38,675 nucleotides of DNA. Source: Deltaproteobacteria bacterium. GTDB lineage: Bacteria > Desulfobacterota > Desulfuromonadia > Desulfuromonadales > Geopsychrobacteraceae. Shown here piece after piece: positions 1-9,660 of the stretch. Under the pieces are notes generated by a model that ran no database searches, was not told the origin of the DNA, and was given only the letters and a program-made list of their open reading frames with translations. The DNA is taken from NCBI GenBank assembly GCA_024280335.1, contig JAJRQI010000015.1, positions 1-38,675 of the forward strand, written 5' to 3'. How positions within the stretch are numbered: the stretch's first letter is position 1; the number at the start of each line of letters is the position of its first letter. The translations under genes and the position numbers were made by a program.

Positions 1-23
1 CTTTGTTCAGTAGAGTCTTGATC

Positions 24-105
24 AGCATTGCTTCTCTTTCGTGGAATGGATTGGTTCTCGCAAATCCATCCTAACCCCACTGGGGGAAGCAATGCTCTAT
101 TTTTT
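24..105 (+). terminator. Nested stem-loop followed by a T-run, candidate terminator
   Basis: An 11-bp perfect inverted repeat (24-34 AGCATTGCTTC with 86-96 GAAGCAATGCT) encloses a second 7-bp hairpin (46-52 ATGGATT with 63-69 AATCCAT). The outer stem is followed four bases later by a run of six T. This could end a plus-strand transcript entering from left of the window. The loop is long for a classical terminator, so it may instead be a small structured repeat. Confidence 0.35.
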
Positions 106-146
106 ACCGCCGCCTACCCACAGATTCTGCGGAGGAGGCAACAAAA

Positions 147-190
147 ATGGCCGCACAATCAGGTAGATCTAATCGTAACGGCCATCTTTT
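147..190. terminator. Candidate bidirectional terminator downstream of the PEP-CTERM gene
   Basis: ATGGCCG (147-153) pairs with CGGCCAT (179-185). Read on the minus strand the stem is followed by TTTTTG, which suits the end of the PEP-CTERM gene that stops at 221. Read on the plus strand it is followed by CTTTT. The loop is about 25 bases, so the stem is only moderately convincing. Confidence 0.4.
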
Positions 191-220
191 AAATTCATGG
201 TTCCCCCCCCAATAGCTAAA

Positions 221-799
221 TCAACTCTTCCTATAGAACCTAAACCCCATCAACGCAACCAATCCAGTTGACAACAATATCAATGTCGTCGGTTCTGGCA
301 CTGGAGCGGCTTCCAGCACAGTAACGGTCGTATTCCGGAAATCAACTCCAGCAAAACTTCCCGGAGGGCCAGGGAAAGGAAAGCCTTCCATAAAGCCCTC
401 TAGAGTCTTACTCGCATTCAAATATGAAGCTCCAGCGCTGATGGCATCAAAAGTAAAAGTTGCCAATAGAATATTCAATCCCTTCAATCCTATAACCGGA
501 AAAGAGAACGGTGCTAAGCCAGCAAGAGAATCACCATCCATAGCGAACAAAGGAGTCCATGCAGGGCCGATTACAGGCAAAGAAGCAAGATCCAGCAGGC
601 CAGTATCGTAACTGAGATCTAAACCAAAACCAGCAACAGATTCATAGATATCAGCAACCAAGTTTACGGAGAACTGATCACCGACATATATTTCCGAATC
701 CAAAATATCGAAAGAGACTGTTACGGTTAAGGGTAATGAATGAGCTAAGGCAGGAAACAATATTAAAATAAACGCGATATTCAGAAGAATTTTTCTCAT
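221..799 (-). CDS. PEP-CTERM sorted secreted protein with cohesin-like domain
   Basis: This 192-residue protein is predicted to be exported and then handled by an exosortase (EpsH/XrtA type). Residues 1-20 form a signal peptide (MRKILL, hydrophobic run, then AHS). The middle is beta-rich with the pattern of a cohesin/carbohydrate-binding-like domain (DSEIYVGDQFSVNLVAD, then FDAISAG). The C-terminus is a PEP-CTERM signal: VPEP at about 167-170, a hydrophobic stretch, then FRFYRKS. The ATG at 799 is preferred to the in-frame upstream ATG at 817 because GGAGG lies seven bases before it and the signal peptide begins there. No exosortase or exopolysaccharide gene is visible nearby, so the sorting machinery must be elsewhere. 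The substrate is unknown. Confidence 0.85.
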   Translation of the reverse strand: MRKILLNIAFILILFPALAHSLPLTVTVSFDILDSEIYVGDQFSVNLVADIYESVAGFGLDLSYDTGLLDLASLPVIGPAWTPLFAMDGDSLAGLAPFSFPVIGLKGLNILLATFTFDAISAGASYLNASKTLEGFMEGFPFPGPPGSFAGVDFRNTTVTVLEAAPVPEPTTLILLSTGLVALMGFRFYRKS

Positions 800-1175
800 C
801 AACCCCTCCAGTGGCAATTTGGAAAAATACTAGTTTAAATACATTCGATCATGTCACTTGCAAATTCTGATCCACTACGGTAAGAAGCTATAATTATTGT
901 GCTTACAAATTAGACAGTGCTTACCATGTTGTAGCTGTAAAGTTTTACGACATTGGCACCGCCGCTCTTGATCCGTCTTCAAATATCCTTTCAAAAAATG
1001 ATTTTGTATGTCCTTAGGAGTTTTGAAGAGAAGGTGGCGGGTTTCACGCAATTATGGGTGGCCGATTTGAAATCATTATGGGTGGCCGGTTTCATCGCAA
1101 TAAGCAATTGCGGTCAATCTTTGTTATTGTTATCTGCTGGCGAGTGATTCACTGCAAACAGCTCTGGAGAGATTG
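800..1175. other. Intergenic region, 376 bp, with an IS21-like end remnant
   Basis: This gap separates the divergent PEP-CTERM and transglycosylase genes. Its only clear structure is the tandem 24-bp repeat block at 1032-1103. A short open frame at 953-1147 runs through the repeats and looks like a by-product of them. No recognisable promoter stands out. Confidence 0.5.
1032..1103. mobile_element. Remnant of an IS21-family terminus, three 24-bp tandem repeats
   Basis: Three consecutive 24-bp units start at 1032, 1056 and 1080. Each has the form RGGTGGCSGRTTT followed by an AT-rich spacer ending in AAT(T)A(T/A). Multiple terminal repeats with a GGGTGGCCG core are typical of IS21-family ends. 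No istA/istB transposase genes are present within the window, so this is a solitary end or decayed relic. The family assignment is from memory of IS21 ends and is not proven. Confidence 0.5.
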
Positions 1176-2189
1176 ATGACGCTATTTTCCCTTTGTCGAA
1201 CAGTGAGATCCTGGTTGCTCTCGGTCTTGATTGCTTTGCTTTTTGGTTATCTTTCCCCCGTGGTTGCCGTTGCGCAAGCATCTAAAACAGAATTCAGCGC
1301 CTGGCTGACAGCCCTGAAACAGGAGGCGCTGATTACCGGGATCAGTCAGTCAACGCTTGATACCGCTCTCGCCAAGGTGAAACCACTCCCCTGGATTATC
1401 AAAGCCGATCGCAACCAACCGGAATTCAAAAAGTCGCTCGATAATTATCTGGCCGGTGTGCTCAGTTCAAAGCGGGTGCAAAGGGGACAGCGGATGCTGG
1501 CCGAGCACCGCCAGTTGTTAATGCGGATTGCCCGCAAATACCAAGTTCAGCCGCGCTTCATCGTCGCTCTCTGGGGGATCGAAACCTATTACGGTCGGCA
1601 TACCGGCAAGGTGCCGATTATTGCTGCGCTGGTTACTTTGGCGTACGACGGCCGCCGCAGCGACTACTTTCGTCGAGAGTTGTTCAACGCGCTGAAAATT
1701 GTAGATGCCGGGCATATCGGTCATGCACAGATGGTCGGTTCCTGGGCGGGAGCGATGGGGCAGGTGCAGTTTATGCCATCCTCCTTTTTAGGCTACGCCG
1801 TCGACGGCAACGCGGATGGTCGTATCGACCTGTGGCAAACGCGCGAAGATTATCTCTCCTCTGCCGCTAACTATCTGGCCAAAATGGGCTGGCAGGGCAA
1901 CCGGACCTGGGGGCGCGAGGTCCGGGTTCCGCAGTCGTTCAACCCTGACCTGGTCGGGTTGGAACGGAGTGCTGCGCTGCGCAGTTGGCAACGCAAAGGG
2001 ATCCGCTTGACCGATGGAGCCGATTTGCCAAATGCCAAACTCAGCGCATCGCTGCTGCAGCCGGAAGGTGCGGCGGGTCGCTCATTTCTGGTCTATAGGA
2101 ATTATCGGACGCTGCTGAAATGGAATCGGGCGCATAGCTTTGCCATAGCGGTGGGACTGTTGGCGGATCGGCTTGGGGCAGGGCGTTAA
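1176..2189 (+). CDS. Lytic murein transglycosylase, MltB family
   Basis: This periplasmic enzyme cleaves the MurNAc-GlcNAc bond of peptidoglycan, forming 1,6-anhydroMurNAc ends. The N-terminus is a signal peptide (hydrophobic segment at about 13-33, ending VVAVAQA) with no lipobox. The SLT_2 domain follows, with the catalytic glutamate in ALWGIETYYGR and the conserved GSWAGAMGQVQFMPSSF and DGNADGRIDLW motifs. At 337 residues it has family length. It lacks a C-terminal PG_binding_1 domain. The ATG at 1176 follows GGAGA by six bases and is preferred to the TTG at 1173. It is a single gene, not visibly in an operon. MltB itself is a lipoprotein, so this soluble homologue is called at family level only. 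Confidence 0.92.
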   Translation: MTLFSLCRTVRSWLLSVLIALLFGYLSPVVAVAQASKTEFSAWLTALKQEALITGISQSTLDTALAKVKPLPWIIKADRNQPEFKKSLDNYLAGVLSSKRVQRGQRMLAEHRQLLMRIARKYQVQPRFIVALWGIETYYGRHTGKVPIIAALVTLAYDGRRSDYFRRELFNALKIVDAGHIGHAQMVGSWAGAMGQVQFMPSSFLGYAVDGNADGRIDLWQTREDYLSSAANYLAKMGWQGNRTWGREVRVPQSFNPDLVGLERSAALRSWQRKGIRLTDGADLPNAKLSASLLQPEGAAGRSFLVYRNYRTLLKWNRAHSFAIAVGLLADRLGAGR

Positions 2190-2218
2190 AATATCTGGTT
2201 CTCAGCGTTGAATATTGA

Positions 2219-2236
2219 ATAAGGCAGAGTGCCTTT
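2219..2236 (+). terminator. Weak hairpin after the transglycosylase gene
   Basis: AAGGC, loop AGAGT, then GCCTT followed by TT at 2221-2236 lies about 30 bases after the stop codon. The stem is only five base pairs, so this is a weak candidate. Confidence 0.25.
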
Positions 2237-2375
2237 TCATTGGAGGGAAAATGAAGAATGAAATAATTGTCTCCCGCCGTTTTTGTTTTCTGACTTTTCA
2301 AGGCCGCCCCTGACCACGCGGATTCTGTCCGCCGGTTTAGCCGCTTTTCAATTTCATCAACAACTGAGGCCCTTG

Positions 2376-2726
2376 TCAGATAACGCGTTGATGATGATTT
2401 CGAAAGTTTTTCCAGAAACCGGAATTGCTGGTTTTTAACGTCTTGAATTCTTCGGGAGTATAGACCAGGACATCGATCGGCAGGCCCAGTTCGTAAAGAT
2501 CATCGAAAGCTCTGGATCGTTCGATGAATGGTGATGTTGTCGGCATGACAATAAGCAGGTCGATATCCGACCAGGCAGAAGCCAGACCCTGAACATACGA
2601 ACCAAAAAGATATGCAGCATCGATTTCATGTCTGGAAAGTTTGCGTTGAAAAAATGCTTCAATGTCTGTTGTGCTGAAATCGAGAATACTGGTTAAAGGG
2701 CGACTGCGCTCAAGAATTTTCTTCAT
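2376..2726 (-). CDS. MNT-type nucleotidyltransferase, probable antitoxin of a HEPN/MNT pair
   Basis: This 116-residue protein belongs to the minimal nucleotidyltransferase group of the polymerase-beta fold. The diagnostic GSx10DxD motif is intact: G42-S43, then D54-I-D56. A further aspartate in LPIDVLVYTPEEF fits the third catalytic acid. In characterised pairs (HepT/MntA) the MNT protein adds AMP groups to the HEPN toxin and silences it, which is inferred here and not shown. Its start overlaps the end of the upstream HEPN gene by 17 bases, so the two are translationally coupled. Basic residues around R4xxR7-S-R9 suggest possible RNA or toxin contact, but this is speculative. Confidence 0.85.
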   Translation of the reverse strand: MKKILERSRPLTSILDFSTTDIEAFFQRKLSRHEIDAAYLFGSYVQGLASAWSDIDLLIVMPTTSPFIERSRAFDDLYELGLPIDVLVYTPEEFKTLKTSNSGFWKNFRNHHQRVI

Positions 2727-3105
2727 AGCCGACCAGTCTTTTCTGGATAATGGAGAAGATTTCTCTGGCCGAATCGAGTGCCCTGGCTGCCTGCTCTTCC
2801 GTTATGATTTCAAATGGGGCTCCACTCGGTAGCGCATCTGGATAGCGTGCCGAGATGTAATAGAGATCAAGTTCTCGGGCATGTTTCTCTAGCGAGCCAT
2901 TTTCACCGAGATTCTTGATGATTTGAAACAATGAATGGGTGCGGACAATGTCATAACCTTTGGTGAAACAGTATGCCTTCAGGGTTTTTTCGCTTGCTTG
3001 TTGAGCAATAAAACAGGTTTGTGAATAAAAATTGCCGTTGAAACTGTGCTTGGCCCAAAGAAGATCATTTTCCGCCTGATTGAGCCAATCCTGATATCTT
3101 GACAT
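2710..3105 (-). CDS. HEPN domain protein, probable toxin partner of the MNT protein
   Basis: This 131-residue all-helical protein matches the HEPN family (PF05168). Recognisable features are the N-terminal WLNQAENDLLWAKHS helix, the central QASEKTLKAYCFTKG helix, the RTHSL turn at 55-59 and the YYISARYPD segment around 82-90. HEPN proteins of this class are RNases or their inactive relatives. The canonical R-x4-6-H RNase motif is not obvious, so RNase activity is uncertain. It precedes and overlaps the MNT gene, the usual toxin-first order. The ATG at 3105 follows GAGGCTG on the minus strand. The pair sits beside an IS21 relic, consistent with acquired DNA. Confidence 0.82.
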   Translation of the reverse strand: MSRYQDWLNQAENDLLWAKHSFNGNFYSQTCFIAQQASEKTLKAYCFTKGYDIVRTHSLFQIIKNLGENGSLEKHARELDLYYISARYPDALPSGAPFEIITEEQAARALDSAREIFSIIQKRLVGYEENS

Positions 3106-3214
3106 GCCGGTCAGCCTCCACTTTCTAACGGTAACCCTTTCGTTTTCAGGTGTTAGCAGCTTATCACAGAAAATCTGCCGCCCCTTGCATATTTCCCGAT
3201 GTTTTTCTTACTGC

Positions 3215-4996
<1,782 letters not shown>

Positions 4997-7270
4997 ATGA
5001 TGAATCACAAAAGACACCTGATCAGGGTTGCAGGGATCGTGCAGGGGGTCGGTTTTCGCCCTTTTGTCTACCGACTTGCCAAACAACGAAAATTGTCCGG
5101 GTTAGTTTTCAATGACAGCCATGGCGTACAGATAGAAATTGAGGGGGCACAGCACAGCCTTAGCGACTTCAGTCGCGCATTACAGGCAGAGCTGCCGGTG
5201 CTGGCATCGATCAGCGCCGTTACCGTAACCGAACAGCAACCACTGGGAGAGCAGGGGTTCCGGATTACCGAAAGTGCTGCATCTGCCGGACGCAGCGCAC
5301 AGATCGCCCCCGATTCCAATGTTTGCAGCGATTGCCTGCAGGAGCTTTTCGATCCGCAAGATCGCCGCTATCGTTATCCCTTTATCAATTGCACCAATTG
5401 CGGCCCACGCTACAGCATCGTCACCGATATTCCCTATGATCGACCGAAAACCACCATGGTCGATTTCCCCATGTGTCCGGTCTGCCAGGCAGAGTATGAC
5501 GATCCCGTTTCGCGGCGGTTTCACGCCCAACCGAACGCTTGCGCAGAATGTGGTCCCCAGGTCTCCTTGTTGGCTGATGATCTGATGCTCACGGGCGATG
5601 CGGCAGTTGTCGAAACCATCTCGCGCTTAAAGCAGGGGCAGATCGTCGCCATCAAGGGGGTCGGCGGTTACCACTTGGCGGTTGATGCGAGCAATGATGA
5701 TGCAGTACGTCGCTTGCGGCAGCGCAAGCATCGTGATGAAAAGCCGTTTGCGGTGATGAGCCTGGATCTGCAGCGGGTTCAGCAATATGTGCAGCTTTCC
5801 GAGTTGGATGAACGACTGTTGAGCGGGGTGGAAAGACCGATCGTATTGCTGCTCCGGCGAGCTGATGGTCCGCTTTCAGATCAGGTGGCTCCGATGAATA
5901 AATATGTCGGGACAATGCTACCTTACGCACCACTCCATTATCTTTTACTTGAAGAGTTTACTGCACTGGTGATGACCAGCGGTAATCAGAGTGACGAGCC
6001 GATCGCCTTTAAAAACAGTGAGGCGCAGGAACGTTTAGAATCGATCGCCGATTGTTATCTGCAACATGATCGTCGTATCCATATCCAGACCGATGATTCG
6101 ATTGTCCGTCTGCTCGATGGTCAGCCGGTTCTCTATCGACGTTCACGCGGCTACGTGCCGCGTGGTGTCTGTTTGCCAGCCGATCAACCTTCAGTGCTGG
6201 CGGTCGGCGCCGAGCTGAAAAACTGCATCTGTCTGACCCGTAATGGGCAGGCTTTTCTCAGCCAGCATATCGGCGATCTGAAAAACCAGCGGGTGGTCGA
6301 TTCGCTGCGTCAGGCGATTACCCACCAGCAGAGTTTACTTGAAGTGAAACCAGAAATGATCGCCCACGATCTGCACCCCGATTATCTGTCGACCCATGTC
6401 GCCCAGGACCTGGCCGGAGATTTGCCGCTGGTAGCCGTGCAGCATCATCACGCCCACTTGGCCAGTTGCTTAGTCGACAATGGTCAAACCGGACCCGCGA
6501 TCGGGGTGATTTTTGACGGCATCGGTTACGGCAGTGACGGGCATATCTGGGGTGGTGAGTTCCTGGTCGGGGATCTGTACGACTTCGATCGTATTGCACA
6601 CTTGAAATATTTGCCGATGCCGGGAGGTGACGCTGCAACCAGGGAGCCCTGGCGGATGGCACTCAGTTATTTACACTCTGCCTTCGCAGGTGACATTCCG
6701 GAAATTCAAGCGTTGCAGGAGGTCCCGGCAAAAGATCGCAAACTGCTCGGCCAGATGATCGAGAAACGTCTCAATGCGCCACTGACCAGCAGTGTCGGCC
6801 GGCTGTTCGATGCGGTTGCCGCGATGATCGGTCTGCGCAACCGGGTCAGTTACGAAGGGCAGGCGGCGTTGGAGTTGGAGATGCTGATCGAGGACAATGG
6901 GGCCGGGGAGGCTGGCTACTCGTTTACCTTGGTAGAATCTGCCGGGTCTTTGCAGATCGATACTGCGCCGCTGATCCGTTCTGTCGTCTCCGATCTGCAG
7001 GCGGAAGTCCCTGTTGCACAAATCAGTGCCCGGTTTCACAACGGCATGGCGCAGATGATCGTCGATCTCTGTCAGCGGATCGCCGTCGACCGAGGGCGAT
7101 TGCCGGTCGCGCTTTCTGGCGGGGTTTTTCAGAATCGCTACCTGGCCGAAAGAGCTGCTAAATTACTGCGTCAAGCGGAATTCGAGGTGTTGCTGCACCG
7201 CCAGGTGCCGCCGAACGATGGTGGTTTGGCGCTCGGCCAGGCGGCGATTGCGGGCAGGAAAAATTTCTAG
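4997..7270 (+). CDS. hypF: [NiFe]-hydrogenase maturation carbamoyltransferase
   Basis: HypF makes the carbamoyl group that becomes the cyanide ligands of the NiFe hydrogenase centre, passing it from carbamoyl phosphate to HypE. All domains are present in order in 757 residues: acylphosphatase at 1-90 with GVGFRPFVYRLA; two zinc fingers with C110/C113/C132/C135 and C160/C163/C182/C185; a YrdC-like domain at about 200-385 (KGVGGYHLAVDA, MTSGNQSDEP); and a Kae1-like domain with HHHAH at about 483-487 and the ATP loop LSGGVFQN near the C-terminus. Two in-frame ATGs, 4997 and 5000, are equally possible. No hypABCDE or hydrogenase genes lie in the window, which is unusual. The stop is TAG. Confidence 0.96.
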   Translation: MMNHKRHLIRVAGIVQGVGFRPFVYRLAKQRKLSGLVFNDSHGVQIEIEGAQHSLSDFSRALQAELPVLASISAVTVTEQQPLGEQGFRITESAASAGRSAQIAPDSNVCSDCLQELFDPQDRRYRYPFINCTNCGPRYSIVTDIPYDRPKTTMVDFPMCPVCQAEYDDPVSRRFHAQPNACAECGPQVSLLADDLMLTGDAAVVETISRLKQGQIVAIKGVGGYHLAVDASNDDAVRRLRQRKHRDEKPFAVMSLDLQRVQQYVQLSELDERLLSGVERPIVLLLRRADGPLSDQVAPMNKYVGTMLPYAPLHYLLLEEFTALVMTSGNQSDEPIAFKNSEAQERLESIADCYLQHDRRIHIQTDDSIVRLLDGQPVLYRRSRGYVPRGVCLPADQPSVLAVGAELKNCICLTRNGQAFLSQHIGDLKNQRVVDSLRQAITHQQSLLEVKPEMIAHDLHPDYLSTHVAQDLAGDLPLVAVQHHHAHLASCLVDNGQTGPAIGVIFDGIGYGSDGHIWGGEFLVGDLYDFDRIAHLKYLPMPGGDAATREPWRMALSYLHSAFAGDIPEIQALQEVPAKDRKLLGQMIEKRLNAPLTSSVGRLFDAVAAMIGLRNRVSYEGQAALELEMLIEDNGAGEAGYSFTLVESAGSLQIDTAPLIRSVVSDLQAEVPVAQISARFHNGMAQMIVDLCQRIAVDRGRLPVALSGGVFQNRYLAERAAKLLRQAEFEVLLHRQVPPNDGGLALGQAAIAGRKNF

Positions 7271-7297
7271 CAGTGTTTTAAGCGTTTGGAGCATCCG

Positions 7298-7657
7298 ATG
7301 AGTAAAGCAATGAAAGCATCCCTGTTGTCAGTTTTGATATTTCCTGGCGTTGGGCACTTTTTCTTGAAAAAATACATTGCTGGCACCCTATTGGCTGGTG
7401 CTGCATTTGTGTCGCTCTATTTGGTGATCTCCAGGATGGTGGAGAGGGCGTTACAAATAGCTGATAAAATCGAACGTGGTGAAGTTCAGCTCGATGTCGC
7501 GGCAATTACCGAGTTAATTTCAAGGCAACCAACGGGCACTGACGCTCTACTGCTCAGGATTGCCTGGATTGTATTAATCGTTTCTTGGCTGATTGGTATT
7601 GTCGATTCTTACCGGGTCGGTCGCAGCCAAGGCAACGGTGGTGTGGCCGGCGGTTAA
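7298..7657 (+). CDS. Small membrane protein of unknown function
   Basis: This 119-residue protein is not recognised as a named family. It has a PGVGHFFLKKYIAG motif near the N-terminus, reminiscent of TM2-like or DUF-type proteins where PGxGHxxLGxxxxG marks the first membrane hairpin. A hydrophobic segment lies at about 25-46, a charged amphipathic stretch follows (ADKIERGEVQLD), and a second membrane segment lies at about 85-103. The ATG at 7298 is preferred to an upstream TTG at 7286 because GGAG lies six bases before it. It begins 27 bases after hypF and precedes recQ by 67 bases, so it may be co-transcribed with either. Confidence 0.7.
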   Translation: MSKAMKASLLSVLIFPGVGHFFLKKYIAGTLLAGAAFVSLYLVISRMVERALQIADKIERGEVQLDVAAITELISRQPTGTDALLLRIAWIVLIVSWLIGIVDSYRVGRSQGNGGVAGG

Positions 7658-7724
7658 CGGCTGAGTTACCCTGTACCGAAAACTTTACAATATTTTCGAA
7701 TTGAACATTGAAAAGGGGGATGTC

Positions 7725-9638
7725 ATGCAGCCAACAGCAACTCAGTTGTTACAGAGCACGTTCGGGTTTTCCAGTTTCCGCCCCGGTCAGCAGCAGGTGA
7801 TCGATTGCCTGCTGGCCGGACGTTCGTCGTTGGCGGTGTTTCCCACCGGCGGGGGAAAAAGCCTCTGCTATCAGCTGCCGGCGTTGCTGCTGGATGGCCT
7901 GACGCTGGTAATTTCACCCTTGATTGCGCTGATGAAAGATCAGGTTGATGCCCTGCAGCAGCGTGGTGTGGCGGCGGCGCGACTCGATTCCAGTGTGGCT
8001 TATGACGAAGTGCAGGGTATCTACCGCAGCATGGCCGACGGCAGTTTGAAGATTCTCTACATCGCCCCGGAGCGACTGGCCAATGAGCGCTTTCTGCAGC
8101 GGCTGCGGCGGACGTCGATTGCCCTGCTGGCTGTGGACGAAGCCCATTGTATTTCTGAATGGGGGCATAACTTTCGTCCCGATTATCTGAAAATCGCCCG
8201 GCTGGCTGCTGAATTGCGGGTGGGGCGGGTGCTGGCTTTGACCGCGACCGCAACCCCGCAGGTGGCGGATGATATCCGGCGGGTTTTCAGCATTGCCGAT
8301 GCCGATCAGGTGCTGACCGGATTTCACCGCCCCAATCTGCTGTTGAAGATCATCCCCTGTACGGCGCAGCAGCGCTCACCGCTGCTGTTGCAACGGCTGC
8401 AAAGTTTGCCGCCCGGACCGACCATCGTTTACGTTACCCTGCAGCGCACGGCAGAGCAGGTGAGTGAATTGCTGTGTCGCCAGGGGTTGCGCGCCCAGGC
8501 TTATCATGCCGGGCTGAAAGATGAGCAGCGCAGTGCCGTGCAGGACGCTTTTATGTGCGGTGACAGCGGGATTATCGTTGCCACTATCGCTTTCGGTATG
8601 GGGATCGACAAGGCTGATATCCGTACCATCATCCACTACAATCTGCCGAAAACGATCGAAAACTATATGCAGGAGATCGGCCGGGCCGGACGTGACGGCA
8701 ACCGATCGCACTGTGAAATGCTTGCCTGTGCCGACGATCTTACGGTGCTGGCAAATTTCACTTACGGCGATACCCCCATCCCGGAAGCATTGCACGACTT
8801 GATCAGCCACCTGCTCAGTCAGAGACAACGGTTCGATGTATCGCGCTATGAGTTGTCGGCACAGTTTGATATCCGGCCGCTGGTGGTGGCCACTCTGTTG
8901 ACCTACCTGGAACTGAACGGCACACTGGAGGCAACCGGGCCCTTCTACGAGGGGTACAAGTTTCAATGCAAACGGTCGCAGCAGGAAATTTGTGCGGATT
9001 ACAACGGGGAGCGAGCGGAGTTTTTAGCGGCGCTGTTCGCCTGTGCCAAACCGGGGCGAATCTGGAGTCATCTGCTTCCGGCCGAAGCGGCGGTTGCCCT
9101 GCAACAGCCCCGTGAGCGGATCACCGCGGCGCTCACCTTTCTGGAGGAGCGAGGCGATCTGATCTTGCAGAGCACCGGGCTGCGCTACGGTTACCGCCTG
9201 GCACAGCGGCCCGCAGATTCTGCGGCGCTGATCACCTCTATGGTCGAGGCTTTCAGCCGTCAGGAGGAACAGGCCCTGCAACGGTTGGATGGGGTTCTGG
9301 CCCTTGTCCGGGAGGATCGTTGTGTCGTGCGCCACCTGCTGCGTTATTTCGGCGAAGAGCTGACTGAAGACTGCGGGCAATGCAGCAGCTGCCGGGAGCC
9401 GATCGCGCCCCCGCCGGCCACCGATACGTCCCGCGAATTGTCGACTGAGGAGGTGAACTTGATCCGGCAACTGCAGGCAGAGCAGCAGAGTGCGTTGCAG
9501 CATCCGCGCCAGCTGACTCGCTTTTTGTGCGGTATCACCAGCCCCGCTGCCAGCAAGGCCCGGTTGACACGCCATCCCCGCTTTGGTTGCCTGAGCAGCT
9601 TTCCGTTTGCCGAGGTGCTTGCTCAGGTTACACCATGA
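7725..9638 (+). CDS. recQ: RecQ-family ATP-dependent DNA helicase
   Basis: This 637-residue superfamily 2 helicase unwinds DNA 3' to 5' in recombination and fork repair. It shows motif 0 (FGFSSFRPGQQQVI), Walker A PTGGGKS at 40-46, the DEAH box at 138-141 followed by the RecQ loop CISEWGHNFRPDY, and motif VI QEIGRAGRDG. The four-cysteine zinc module (C in EDRCVV, then DCGQCSSC) lies at about 532-561, far from the helicase core. Winged-helix-like segments occupy the intervening 190 residues. In E. coli RecQ the zinc module directly follows the core. No HRDC domain is seen. The ATG at 7725 follows AAGGGGGA and is preferred to a TTG at 7701. Confidence 0.92.
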   Translation: MQPTATQLLQSTFGFSSFRPGQQQVIDCLLAGRSSLAVFPTGGGKSLCYQLPALLLDGLTLVISPLIALMKDQVDALQQRGVAAARLDSSVAYDEVQGIYRSMADGSLKILYIAPERLANERFLQRLRRTSIALLAVDEAHCISEWGHNFRPDYLKIARLAAELRVGRVLALTATATPQVADDIRRVFSIADADQVLTGFHRPNLLLKIIPCTAQQRSPLLLQRLQSLPPGPTIVYVTLQRTAEQVSELLCRQGLRAQAYHAGLKDEQRSAVQDAFMCGDSGIIVATIAFGMGIDKADIRTIIHYNLPKTIENYMQEIGRAGRDGNRSHCEMLACADDLTVLANFTYGDTPIPEALHDLISHLLSQRQRFDVSRYELSAQFDIRPLVVATLLTYLELNGTLEATGPFYEGYKFQCKRSQQEICADYNGERAEFLAALFACAKPGRIWSHLLPAEAAVALQQPRERITAALTFLEERGDLILQSTGLRYGYRLAQRPADSAALITSMVEAFSRQEEQALQRLDGVLALVREDRCVVRHLLRYFGEELTEDCGQCSSCREPIAPPPATDTSRELSTEEVNLIRQLQAEQQSALQHPRQLTRFLCGITSPAASKARLTRHPRFGCLSSFPFAEVLAQVTP

Positions 9639-9660
9639 TGTCTAACGCCTTGTGCTCCGA

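Noticed and set aside
953-1147. 64-residue open frame on the plus strand
   Set aside because: It runs through the IS21-like tandem repeats, has no ribosome site and no family resemblance.
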